Origin: Calditrichaceae bacterium
Lineage (GTDB): Bacteria; Calditrichota; Calditrichia; RBG-13-44-9; J075
Length of the DNA: 64,000 bases
Reading direction: 5' to 3'
NCBI GenBank assembly: GCA_013360445.1
Contig: JABWBP010000028.1
Span: 1-64,000, forward strand
In this document: positions 25,589 through 33,505 of the stretch, piece by piece
How the letters are laid out: every line of letters begins with the position of its first letter
How positions within the stretch are numbered: the first letter of the stretch is position 1
Translations under genes and position numbers: made by a program
Notes under the pieces: generated by a model
Seen by the model: the letters and a program-made list of their open reading frames with translations, nothing else
Database searches by the model: none
Told to the model about the DNA's origin: nothing

Positions 25589-25800
25589 AAAACTTTGTCT
25601 CCTTTTTAAGACATGAACCCGGGTAATGAAGATTTATGCCCACGAAATACCCGAAAAGATGCGAAAGATTCATAAATTTTTATCTTTATTTTAGCATCTC
25701 TTCGAGGGTTTTGTGGGTTAAGGGAGCCAGAAAAAAATAATGTACCCAACTGAGCGCACAGAGTTATTGAAACACATTAGCGTTCAGTGGTACAATCAAA

Positions 25801-25834
25801 AGGGCGAAAGCCCTAACTTTCAAAGTCTGAAAGT
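25801..25834. terminator. hairpins at the 3' end of etfA, possible terminator
   Basis: AGGGC-GAAA-GCCCT (25801-25814) followed on the minus strand by TTTTGATTG, and next to it ACTTTC...GAAAGT (25816-25833). Read on the minus strand these directly follow the etfA TAG stop. The U-tract is short, so termination is uncertain. It also looks like one of the word-type palindromic spacers. Confidence 0.35.
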
Positions 25835-25838
25835 AGAA

Positions 25839-26831
25839 CTAATCCCGCGCTTTCAATTTTTTCACTTCTTCGATCATGGCCGGCAGCACCTGGGCAATAT
25901 CACCCACGATCCCGTAATCCGCAGCATTGAAAATCGGCGCTTCCGGGTCCTTGTTGATGGCCACGATGCACTTGGAGGAAGACATCCCGGCCAGGTGCTG
26001 AATGGCCCCGGACATGGCGCAGGAGATGTAGAGCAGCGGGGAGACGGTTTTCCCGGTCTGCCCGATGTGCTCGTCGTGGGAGCGCCAGCCGTCGTCGGAA
26101 ACCGGGCGGGAGCAGCCCGTGGCCGCGCCGATCAATTCGGCTAATTTTTCCAGGTTGGCCCAGTTCTCTTTGCCCTCGGGAGTGTTGGGATCTTTCATTC
26201 CCCGCCCGCCGCTGACGATCAAATCCGCCTCGCTGACGTCCAATTTGCCGGCTGCGGCGGTTTCAATCGCTTCTAACACGGTGAGCGGTTCCGGGAGGCT
26301 CAATGTCAGTTTTTCAACCTTTGCCGTAACCGGGTTCTCCTCCGGCTTGAAGGTTTTGGCGCGGAAAGTCGCCATCACCGGGGAAGAGGCGACGCGCACC
26401 TCCGCGCGCACCTTTCCGGCGTACATCGGGCGGGTGAAGCGCAGCGCGCCGCCTTCCACGCGGTAAGCGGTGCAATCCTGCGCCAGGGCGGTGTCGAGAA
26501 TCTGCGCCGCCCGGGACATCAAATCCTTGCCGGTATAGGTAGCGCCCATCAGGATCACTTTGGCGTCTTTTTGGCGGGCTGTTTCCGCAATCGCCGCGGC
26601 GTAGCAGTCGGGGCTGTATTTCTCTAATTTCGCATCTTCTACCACTACGGTATTTTCGATGCCGTACTTAGCCGGAATTTCCGCCAGGGAAGCGGCGTTT
26701 TTCCCGGACAACAGCGCGGTGGTGGTAAGGTTGATTTCTTTAGCGATTTTCACGGCTGCGGTAAACACTTCTATGTTGATGGATTTCAATTCGCCCTGGC
26801 GAATTTCGGTGGCGACAAGAATGGTGGACAT
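25839..26831 (-). CDS. etfA: electron transfer flavoprotein subunit alpha
   Basis: The 330-residue FAD-binding subunit of the EtfAB heterodimer, which passes electrons from acyl-CoA and similar dehydrogenases to a quinone reductase. The N-terminal domain is seen as TILVATEIRQGELKSI. The C-terminal FAD domain holds VSGGRGMKD, RPVSDDGWRSHDEHIGQTGK, YISCAMSGAIQHL and INKDPEAPIFNAADYGIVGD. GGAGA lies eight bases before the ATG. It follows etfB by 173 bp on the same strand; that gap is a fold-back word repeat. Confidence 0.96.
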   Translation of the reverse strand: MSTILVATEIRQGELKSINIEVFTAAVKIAKEINLTTTALLSGKNAASLAEIPAKYGIENTVVVEDAKLEKYSPDCYAAAIAETARQKDAKVILMGATYTGKDLMSRAAQILDTALAQDCTAYRVEGGALRFTRPMYAGKVRAEVRVASSPVMATFRAKTFKPEENPVTAKVEKLTLSLPEPLTVLEAIETAAAGKLDVSEADLIVSGGRGMKDPNTPEGKENWANLEKLAELIGAATGCSRPVSDDGWRSHDEHIGQTGKTVSPLLYISCAMSGAIQHLAGMSSSKCIVAINKDPEAPIFNAADYGIVGDIAQVLPAMIEEVKKLKARD

Positions 26832-26890
26832 TTTATAATCTCCTGTTTTCCTTCGTTAAGTTTGCGAAATGTCTCGATCTGGCTTTTTGT

Positions 26891-27002
26891 CGTGTTGGGG
26901 TTTGGAGTTTCGAGTTTGGAGTTTCGGGTTGCTGAAGCGCCCATTATGAAATGCAAGCCACTCAAACACCATAACACCTGAACACTATAACACTGAAACA
27001 CT
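26891..27002. repeat. AGTGTT-word fold-back between etfB and etfA
   Basis: On the minus strand, 2 bp after the etfB TGA, the sequence iterates AGTGTTTCAGTGTTATAGTG and TTCAGGTGTTATGGTGTTTG. The opposite arm (26891-26930) holds GTGTTGGGGTTTGGAG-type words. Nearly the same word run follows the pilC stop at 63156. Confidence 0.7.
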
Positions 27003-27004
27003 GC

Positions 27005-27754
27005 TCAAATCACCTTTGCCTCTTCCCGCAGTAATCTTACCACCTCCGGCGCCGCTTCCACCCCGGTGGTGAAAATTTTGCCGGACTGTTTTGCAGGAGG
27101 ATATTCCATTTTTTCGAGCAGCAGTTTTTCCGCCGCCAGGGATGCTTGCTTCACTTCGATGGGGATTTTTTTGGCCTGCATAATGCCCTTCAAAGAGCGG
27201 TAGCGGGGTACGTTCAGGTGGCGGTTGGCGCCGATAACCGCGGGAAGGTTGAAGGTGACTTTCTCATGGCCGCCTTCGATTTCCCGCAGCGCGGTTCCTT
27301 TGTTGCCATCGATGGTGAGTTTTACCACCATAGAAACGCCGGGCAGGTGAAGCCCCTGGGCAACCAGGGAGGGCATCTGGCCGTGGTCGTCGTCCACCGC
27401 CTGGCGGCCCAGGAAGATGAGATCGTACCCCCCGGATTTCAGCGTTTCCGCCAGCGCCTTCGCGGTCACCGCGGGATCGGCGGGGATGCTGTCCGCGTGA
27501 ATGCGGATGGCCTTGTGTGCGCCCATGGCCAGCGCTTCCCGGATGGTCTTTTCGATCCCCGCCGGGCCCAGGGAGATAATGGTAACTTCCCCGCCGTGTT
27601 TTTCGGTAAGCTGGAGGGCTTCCTCGATGGCGTATTCGTCGTAAGGATTGACGATCCAGGAAATGCCCTCTTCCATAATGGATTTGCCGTTATCGGCGAT
27701 TTTAACCCGGGTGGTAGTGTCGGGAGTTTGTTTAATACAGACTGCAATGTTCAT
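27005..27754 (-). CDS. etfB: electron transfer flavoprotein subunit beta
   Basis: AMP-binding subunit of EtfAB, 249 residues. The family start MNIAVCIKQTPDT is clear. Other blocks are NPYDEYAIEEALQL, GPAGIEKTIREALAMGA, FLGRQAVDDDHGQ and LPAVIGANRHLNVPRY. GGAGG precedes the ATG. It probably forms one transcript with etfA. No dehydrogenase or FixC/EtfQO gene lies nearby. Confidence 0.96.
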   Translation of the reverse strand: MNIAVCIKQTPDTTTRVKIADNGKSIMEEGISWIVNPYDEYAIEEALQLTEKHGGEVTIISLGPAGIEKTIREALAMGAHKAIRIHADSIPADPAVTAKALAETLKSGGYDLIFLGRQAVDDDHGQMPSLVAQGLHLPGVSMVVKLTIDGNKGTALREIEGGHEKVTFNLPAVIGANRHLNVPRYRSLKGIMQAKKIPIEVKQASLAAEKLLLEKMEYPPAKQSGKIFTTGVEAAPEVVRLLREEAKVI

Positions 27755-27904
27755 GTTGCGCCTCCTCAGAGAGATGATAGCCGGTTTGAGGTGAATGTTT
27801 TTCGATTACATCATTGCCGTTATGTCAATGCTATTCCTGGCCGGATAAAATAACATTTAACGCCGGTATTGCCAAAAAAATTGTAAAAAACTCCCCCCGG
27901 TGTG

Positions 27905-27982
27905 ATGCGTAACTCGTAATGCGTAACTCGTAATAAGTATTCCGTATTCCGTTTTTTACGCATTACGTTTTACGCATTACGC
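27905..27982. repeat. CGTAATGCG-word spacer (14-bp period)
   Basis: Two exact 14-bp units ATGCGTAACTCGTA (27905-27918, 27919-27932), then diverged words, then TACGCATTACG twice in inverted sense (27957-27967, 27971-27982). The last codons and stop of the ABC ATPase gene (AAT GCG TAA, minus strand) are part of the word. The related array at 48620-48705 also has a 14-bp period. Confidence 0.75.
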
Positions 27983-28890
27983 CTATAATACGCCATAAAC
28001 ACCTCCTCCAAATCCGCTTCCGGGAACACCAGGTCGGCGACGGGCAGGCCGGCCAGGCGGTTCAGGAGGTCGGGAATATCGCCTTTTACCAGGAACTCGT
28101 ACGCCGCTCCCTGTTGATGTACCAGGCGCGCCCCGGGCAGTTGCAACTCCGCCAGCGGCTCGCGCAAAATTAGCTTCAACCGGCGATAGCGTTTCTTCTT
28201 CAAATTTTCCAGGGTCTCCAGGGCCACCAATTCCCCCTCGCGAATAATCGCCGCCCGCTGGCACACTTTCTCCACTTCCGGCAGGTTGTGGGAGGAAAAA
28301 AAGACCGTGCGGCCCTCCCGGTTCACCTCCCGCAGCAGGGCGTAAAATTCTTCCTGCATGAGCGGATCCAGGCCGAGGGTGGGTTCATCCAATATCAGCA
28401 ACTCCGGGGCGTGAAAAAACGCCTGCACGATGCCCAATTTTTGCAGGGTTCCGTGGGAGAGATGTTTGATTTTTTGGGCCAGCTCTTTTTCGGAGAGTTG
28501 AAAGCGGCTTAACAGGTCTGGCAGCCGGATCGGTTGGATACCCCGCAGGCGGGCGGCCAGGCGCAGAAACTCTGCCCCGCTCAAATGCGCAAAGGGAGTA
28601 AAATTGCCCGGCAGATACCCGCAGCGGCGGCGAATCTCCAGCGAATTTTTCCGCACTGCCTTACCGAAAACGAACGCCTTCCCGCCGGAGGGGCGCAGCA
28701 AATCTAACAGCAGGCGGATGGTGGTGGTTTTCCCCGCGCCGTTGGGACCGAGAAATCCGAAAATTTCCCCCGCCTGGATGGCAAAGCTGATCTCCTTTAC
28801 CCCCACGGTGCGGTCGTAATACTTGCTGAGGTTTTCCACGGTGATGGCCGGCGGTAGGGGCATGGTATTGTCAGGCAGGTTTTCAGCCAT
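27970..28890 (-). CDS. ABC transporter ATP-binding protein, no adjacent permease
   Basis: The 306-residue ATPase has Walker A GPNGAGKTTTI, Walker B LLILDEPTLGLDP and H-loop FFSSHNLPEVEK. The signature motif is LSHGTLQKLG instead of LSGGxxQ, as in some CcmA/NatA-like export ATPases. The C-terminal 80 residues resemble the DrrA-type regulatory tail. No permease gene is adjacent on either side, so it may pair with a membrane partner elsewhere. The terminal codons (RRNA stop) come from a CGTAATGCG repeat, so the native end may have been replaced. Confidence 0.9.
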   Translation of the reverse strand: MAENLPDNTMPLPPAITVENLSKYYDRTVGVKEISFAIQAGEIFGFLGPNGAGKTTTIRLLLDLLRPSGGKAFVFGKAVRKNSLEIRRRCGYLPGNFTPFAHLSGAEFLRLAARLRGIQPIRLPDLLSRFQLSEKELAQKIKHLSHGTLQKLGIVQAFFHAPELLILDEPTLGLDPLMQEEFYALLREVNREGRTVFFSSHNLPEVEKVCQRAAIIREGELVALETLENLKKKRYRRLKLILREPLAELQLPGARLVHQQGAAYEFLVKGDIPDLLNRLAGLPVADLVFPEADLEEVFMAYYRRNA

Positions 28891-28947
28891 TGCTATTTAA
28901 ACTCATTGAGCCAACGAATCTGGCTTTTCAATTCATTTAGATGCAGT

Positions 28948-29158
28948 TTAGGCGAGTTCATTAGCAACGGGTGCAAAATGTTCTTGCCAATGCTCGTAAC
29001 TGTTTTCCCGCCGTGCCCGAACGATCTTTTCTTTGTGATCGTAATCATAGGCCAATGCGCTATATACCTGGGCGGGGGGCCAGGTAATCCCAATCCGCTA
29101 AAATCTCCTCCACCGACATGCCCACTTTATAATGGATTTTTTTGTCCCGATTGCTCAT
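28948..29158 (-). pseudogene. frameshifted DUF433-type gene remnant
   Basis: From the ATG at 29158 the frame gives 32 residues ending GMSVEEILADWDYLAPRPGI and a TAG. Shifting by one base at the C6 run (minus strand, near 29074-29079) continues it as PAQVYSALAYDYDHKEKI to a TAA at 28948. The combined text is a clear DUF433 antitoxin-like core (SVEEIL, DYL(T/A)PAQVYSALAY, DHKE). The N-terminal beta strands look degraded. No DUF5615 toxin partner is adjacent. A homopolymer sequencing error could mimic the shift. Confidence 0.6.
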
Positions 29159-29305
29159 GGTTATCCCGCTTCGTTTTTGCGTAGGTAAACTTAATCATAA
29201 AACGAGCCGGGGAAAAGCTGAAGAATGAAAATTTGGAATCTTTGTTGGCCTGGGTTAAATTAGACCTCCGCGAGGTTCCCAACTCTCAGAATGTTGCGCG
29301 GTATT

Positions 29306-29348
29306 CTTCCTTGAAATTTCATAATTGAGGTTTGAAATTTCAAGGAAG
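29306..29348. repeat. 15-bp perfect inverted repeat upstream of the AAA ATPase
   Basis: Arms CTTCCTTGAAATTTC (29306-29320) and GAAATTTCAAGGAAG (29334-29348) surround a 13-nt loop, ending 35 bp before the GTG start. It could be an operator, an mRNA hairpin or a dispersed repeat. Confidence 0.7.
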
Positions 29349-29383
29349 TTGTTATATCTTAGCGGTAAAAAGGAAATGCTCCG

Positions 29384-30517
29384 GTGATAGAAAGGAAAAA
29401 GGATTTCACTGAAATTCAAAAGCTGCTGGAAATTTTTCCGGTCACCGCGATTCTGGGCGCCAGGCAATGCGGCAAAACCACCCTGGCGAAACAGTTGGAG
29501 ACCCACCATTATTTCGATCTGGAGAATCCCCGCGATCTGGCCCGGTTAGACCACCCTCAACTGGCGCTGGAGCATTTGGAAGGCCTGATTGTCATTGATG
29601 AAGTGCAGAGAAAACCGGAATTATTTCCATTATTGCGCTATCTGGTGGACAATCATCCCCGGCAAAAATACCTGATCTTGGGAAGCGCCTCCAAAGATTT
29701 GATCCGGCAGAGCAGCGAATCCTTAGCCGGGCGGATCGCCTACCATTATCTGGGCGGGTTTACGATTCACGATATTGGCGTTTCCGGTTGGAGAGAGTTG
29801 TGGAACCGGGGCGGCTTTCCCCGCTCTTTCCTGGCAAGTGATGAAGAAGCCAGCCGCTTATGGCGCGAGAATTATGTGGTTACTTTTCTGGAAAGAGACC
29901 TTCCCCAGCTGGGCATTTCCATTCCCGCCCCAACCCTGAGGCGATTCTGGATCATGTTGAGCCACTATCACGGGCAAATGGTGAACTATTCGGAGATCGC
30001 GCGGTCATTTGGTATTTCCGATATGACCGTGCGCGCCTATGCGGATATTCTGGAAGGCACCTTCATGCTCCGGTTACTCCAACCCTGGTATGGCAATATT
30101 GGCAAACGCCTGGTGAAAAGGCCGAAGATTTTTTTAAGAGATTCGGGAATTTTGCACACCCTGCTTTCCATTCAATCCCAGGAGCAGTTGCTGAACCACC
30201 CGAAATTGGGAGCTTCCTGGGAAGGATTCGCCCTGGAAAGCGCCTGCCGCGCAATTGGCAAACGTGACCAGGAATACTTTTTCTGGCGCACCCATGCCGG
30301 GGCAGAACTGGATTTATTTTGGCAAAACCGGGGAGAAAACTGGGGTATCGAATTCAAATATATGGATGCGCCGGTTTTAACTAAATCTATGAAGACTGCC
30401 GTTTCGGATTTAGAATTAATGCATTTGTGGATTATCTATCCCGGAAAAGAGGAATACAAGCTAACTCCTGATATTACTGTGCTGCCCCTGGACGAAATTC
30501 CGGAAAATTGGCCATAA
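29384..30517 (+). CDS. AAA_14/DUF4143 family ATPase
   Basis: The 377-residue protein has an N-terminal P-loop ATPase (Walker A GARQCGKTTLAK at about 26-37, Walker B GLIVIDEVQ) and a C-terminal DUF4143 domain (about 190-350) with a winged-helix-like section (SEIARSFGISDMTVRAY) and a nuclease-fold-like end (GAELDLFWQ, WGIEFKY). Family function is unclear. These genes are mobile and scattered and often occur next to repeats or toxin genes. Translation starts at GTG 29384 behind AAAAGGA. It ends 9 bp before rlmN. Confidence 0.9.
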   Translation: MIERKKDFTEIQKLLEIFPVTAILGARQCGKTTLAKQLETHHYFDLENPRDLARLDHPQLALEHLEGLIVIDEVQRKPELFPLLRYLVDNHPRQKYLILGSASKDLIRQSSESLAGRIAYHYLGGFTIHDIGVSGWRELWNRGGFPRSFLASDEEASRLWRENYVVTFLERDLPQLGISIPAPTLRRFWIMLSHYHGQMVNYSEIARSFGISDMTVRAYADILEGTFMLRLLQPWYGNIGKRLVKRPKIFLRDSGILHTLLSIQSQEQLLNHPKLGASWEGFALESACRAIGKRDQEYFFWRTHAGAELDLFWQNRGENWGIEFKYMDAPVLTKSMKTAVSDLELMHLWIIYPGKEEYKLTPDITVLPLDEIPENWP

Positions 30518-30526
30518 GGAGAGTTT

Positions 30527-31651
30527 ATGCCCGATAAAATTCCGATAGCCGCCGCGCACAAACCGGCGCTGATCGGCTGCTCGCTTGCGGAAATGGAAGC
30601 ATTATTTGCCCCCTTTGCCCAGCCGCCCTACCGCGCCCGGCAGGTGTATAAATGGGTTCACCGTCGCCAGGCGCAATCGTTCGAGGAGATGAGCAATGTT
30701 CCCAAAACCTTCCGGCGGGAGTTAGAAACGCATTTTTCGCTGAACTCGCTTAAGCTGGCGGCGAAAGACATTTCCGCGGACGGAACCCAAAAATATTTGT
30801 GGGAATTGCAGGACGGCAAGCGCATCGAAAGCGTGTTCATCCCCGAAGAAAGCCGCACCACGGTCTGCATCTCTTCCCAGGTGGGCTGCGCCATGGCCTG
30901 CGACTTCTGCGCCACCGGGCAAATGGGATTTTTGAAGAATTTGACCCCCGGGGAGATCGTGGAGCAGGTTATCCGGTTGCAACAGAACACCGGGCGCAAC
31001 ATCACCAACGTGGTGCTGATGGGCATGGGCGAGCCGTTTCTCAACTACCCGCGGGTGATCCAGGCGGGCAAAATCCTCTGCGACCCGGAAGGGCTGGCGA
31101 TTGCCGCCAAAAAGATTACCATTTCCACCGTGGGCGTCATCCCGCGCATTTATCAATTCGCCGACGAAGGCCAACCCTTCAGCCTGGCGATTTCCCTCCA
31201 CGCGCCCACCCAGGAGCTGCGCCGGCAAATCATGCCAGTGGCGGAGCCGTTTCCCCTGGATGAGCTGATGAAAAGCGCCCGCTACTACACCCACAAATCC
31301 CGCAAGCGCATCACTTTTGAATATGTGCTCTTAGAAGGCGTGAATGATTCCCCGGCGGAGGCGCGGGCGCTGAAAAAATTATTATCCCCATTGCGCTGCA
31401 AGCTGAATTTGATCCCCTACAACGACGCGGGGGTGGGCTTCCGGGCGCCTTCGGAAGAGCGCATCCTGAAATTCGCCGCGGAAGTGGAATCCGCCTCCTT
31501 TGCGGTCATGCTGCGCAAAAATCGCGGCAACGACATCGCCGCCGCCTGCGGGCAGCTCTACGTGAAGGCGAAAGAGCGCGAAAAACCGCGCTTTATTTTT
31601 TCCTTGCGGCTAATTGTGACGATTTTCTTATATTCCCTTTCAGTCGTTTGA
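30527..31651 (+). CDS. rlmN: 23S rRNA (adenine-2503-C2)-methyltransferase
   Basis: Radical-SAM enzyme that methylates A2503 of 23S rRNA and also tRNA A37. The CxxxCxxC cluster motif is CAMACDFCATGQMG. Further family blocks are VLMGMGEPFLNY, ISTVGVIPRI, AISLHAPTQELR and the C-terminal RGNDIAAACGQL with the second catalytic Cys. The protein extends about 25 residues past this point with a hydrophobic end (RLIVTIFLYSLSVV), which is unusual and may be read-on into spacer. It is followed by adk after about 50 bp. Confidence 0.95.
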   Translation: MPDKIPIAAAHKPALIGCSLAEMEALFAPFAQPPYRARQVYKWVHRRQAQSFEEMSNVPKTFRRELETHFSLNSLKLAAKDISADGTQKYLWELQDGKRIESVFIPEESRTTVCISSQVGCAMACDFCATGQMGFLKNLTPGEIVEQVIRLQQNTGRNITNVVLMGMGEPFLNYPRVIQAGKILCDPEGLAIAAKKITISTVGVIPRIYQFADEGQPFSLAISLHAPTQELRRQIMPVAEPFPLDELMKSARYYTHKSRKRITFEYVLLEGVNDSPAEARALKKLLSPLRCKLNLIPYNDAGVGFRAPSEERILKFAAEVESASFAVMLRKNRGNDIAAACGQLYVKAKEREKPRFIFSLRLIVTIFLYSLSVV

Positions 31652-31701
31652 GGTCCGGAGGTGGGTCAAGGAAGCGAATTTTTAACACCGCAGGAGGTAG
31701 C

Positions 31702-32364
31702 ATGCAGATTATCCTTTTAGGAGCGCCCGGCGTTGGAAAAGGCACCCAGGCCAGGCTGATCATGGAACGCTATCATATTCCCCAAATCTCCACCGGCGAT
31801 ATTCTCCGGGCAGAAGTGAAAAAAGCATCTCCCCTGGGACGAAAAGTCAAATCAATCATGGACCGGGGAGAGTTGGTCTCGGACGACCTGATGTTACAGA
31901 TTGTGGAAAATCGCCTGAAAGAGCCTGATGCAACCCGCGGATTCATTCTCGACGGCTTTCCTCGAACCGTTCCCCAGGCCGACGGGCTGAAAAATATTTT
32001 AGTGAAGCTCCACCAGGGTAATCTGAAAGTGATCGAAATTTCCCTGCCGGACCAGGAAATCATCAAGCGCCTGACCGCCCGGCGGGTCTGTCCCGAGTGC
32101 GGAAAATTGTTCAATATGCATTCCGATCCCCCCGCTGCCGGGGGCAGGTGCAACTATTGCGGGGCAAAGGTAATTCAACGGGATGACGACAAAGAAGAGA
32201 CCATCAAGAACCGCCTGGTGGTGTATCGCAAAAGCACTCAACCGTTGATCGAATATTACCGGGAGCACCATCACTTTTACCAGGTCAACGGGATGCAGGA
32301 AGTAAACGAGGTGTTTCAGGAGATTGCAGCCATATTGGGGGAGCAGGCGACGGTGCAAAACTGA
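31702..32364 (+). CDS. adk: adenylate kinase with a zinc-type LID
   Basis: Interconverts ATP + AMP and 2 ADP. The ATG at 31702 follows AGGAGG by six bases; the P-loop GAPGVGKGTQ begins at residue 8. The LID domain has four cysteines, C130, C133, C150 and C153, as in zinc-stabilised adenylate kinases. Other motifs are STGDILRAE, DGFPRTVPQA and an NRL(V)VY helix. At 220 residues the length is normal. The stop codon TGA lies in the loop of the GCAAAAC-TGAA-GTTTTGC palindrome, which also supplies the last two codons (CAA AAC). Confidence 0.97.
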   Translation: MQIILLGAPGVGKGTQARLIMERYHIPQISTGDILRAEVKKASPLGRKVKSIMDRGELVSDDLMLQIVENRLKEPDATRGFILDGFPRTVPQADGLKNILVKLHQGNLKVIEISLPDQEIIKRLTARRVCPECGKLFNMHSDPPAAGGRCNYCGAKVIQRDDDKEETIKNRLVVYRKSTQPLIEYYREHHHFYQVNGMQEVNEVFQEIAAILGEQATVQN

Positions 32365-32372
32365 AGTTTTGC
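32355..32372. repeat. GCAAAAC-TGAA-GTTTTGC palindrome, copy 2
   Basis: Identical to 15869-15886. The adk stop codon TGA is the first three bases of its loop. Confidence 0.8.
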
Positions 32373-32413
32373 TCCAAAGTAGCCGCTTCGTGGCGCTCCG
32401 GGGGGCGGGAGGG

Positions 32414-33505
32414 TTATTTCTTGGCAATATTTTTCTGAGTTGCCGGCGCCAGGGTCGGTTTAGCCAGCGCCCGGGTCTCGAACAGTAATACCACCCCCCC
32501 GATGATCGCTCCTAAGTAGGTGCTGAAAAAGCGCCAGGCCACGGCGTAAATGATCAAGACCTCGCTGCTCATTACCTTTTCCATTAGCCAGACCGAAGAG
32601 ACTTCGGCAATACCGGAGGCCCCCGGGGTGGGCGCAAAGTAGATCAGGAAAAAATGCAGGATTTGCAACCCGATAAAGGTCTGGAAAGGGGCGTCCTGCT
32701 GCAGCGCCAGGGCAATCACGTATCCCATCAAATATTTATTGAAAAATAACGCCAGCGTGGCGATAACCGTCGCCAGCAAAGCCCTTTTTTTGCGGCGCAG
32801 AATCTGCCGGAACGCGGCCCCGAAGTGTTCGCTCCCGGTTTTCAGGGCATTCAACATCCGCTGGCCCAGGGTATGCGCTTTGGTGAGCCGGGAGGGGATC
32901 AGCCAGACAAACCCCTGTATCACTGCCATCCCTATCTCGGGGAAAAGCATGATCAATAGCAGCCCGCCGGTGAGGGTCCCCACCATTGCAAAGGCAATTT
33001 TTATCGCATAAATCAGGTTGTGCCCGAAGATGCCTGGCGGGAGCATCAGCAGGGCGGCGATGCTGGCCGCCTGGAAAAAGATCAGGGTAGCGGCAAAGTT
33101 AATAATGGTAATTAAGGTGCTTTCCGATATTTTTGCCCCGCAGCGCCAGAGAATGTAAAGCTGCGCCGGCCCGCCCCCGGTTTGGAAGGGGGTAACCGCC
33201 CCCATAAAAATATTCGCCCAGTTGCCCCGCATATTGTCCCATAAGGAAATTTTAGGAAGCACTTTGCCGTCAAAAAAAAGCCTCATGCGCAAGCCTCCTA
33301 ATAAATAATCAATCCCCAGCAATGGAAGCAACGGCAGGAGATAAGATTTATCCAGGTTTCTGATGATAATCCCCAGGTTCGCAGAGGATTTCCACCACAG
33401 CGCCGCAATCACCCCCATCACCGTAAACAAGAGGAACCATTGCACACCCTTCCGAATGGCCTTGGAGGAGGGCAGATACACTTTCTCAGAAGAGGGAATG
33501 GCCAT
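32414..33505 (-). CDS. lysylphosphatidylglycerol synthase-type transmembrane protein (UPF0104/YbhN-like)
   Basis: A 363-residue polytopic membrane protein with about eight hydrophobic segments. It shows the AglD/MprF-N-like pattern: LLPLLGIDYLLGGLRMRLFF, then FMGAVTPFQTGGGPAQL and FAPTPGASGIAEV. Such domains are flippase-like or of unknown function when they lack the synthetic domain, as here. GGAG precedes the ATG. It overlaps the phosphodiesterase gene upstream by 20 bp, so the two probably act together in lipid or polyprenyl handling. Confidence 0.88.
   Translation of the reverse strand: MAIPSSEKVYLPSSKAIRKGVQWFLLFTVMGVIAALWWKSSANLGIIIRNLDKSYLLPLLPLLGIDYLLGGLRMRLFFDGKVLPKISLWDNMRGNWANIFMGAVTPFQTGGGPAQLYILWRCGAKISESTLITIINFAATLIFFQAASIAALLMLPPGIFGHNLIYAIKIAFAMVGTLTGGLLLIMLFPEIGMAVIQGFVWLIPSRLTKAHTLGQRMLNALKTGSEHFGAAFRQILRRKKRALLATVIATLALFFNKYLMGYVIALALQQDAPFQTFIGLQILHFFLIYFAPTPGASGIAEVSSVWLMEKVMSSEVLIIYAVAWRFFSTYLGAIIGGVVLLFETRALAKPTLAPATQKNIAKK

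Noticed and set aside
28906-29184. Plus-strand reading frame of 92 codons
   Set aside because: It lies opposite the DUF433 remnant, which explains the sequence better.
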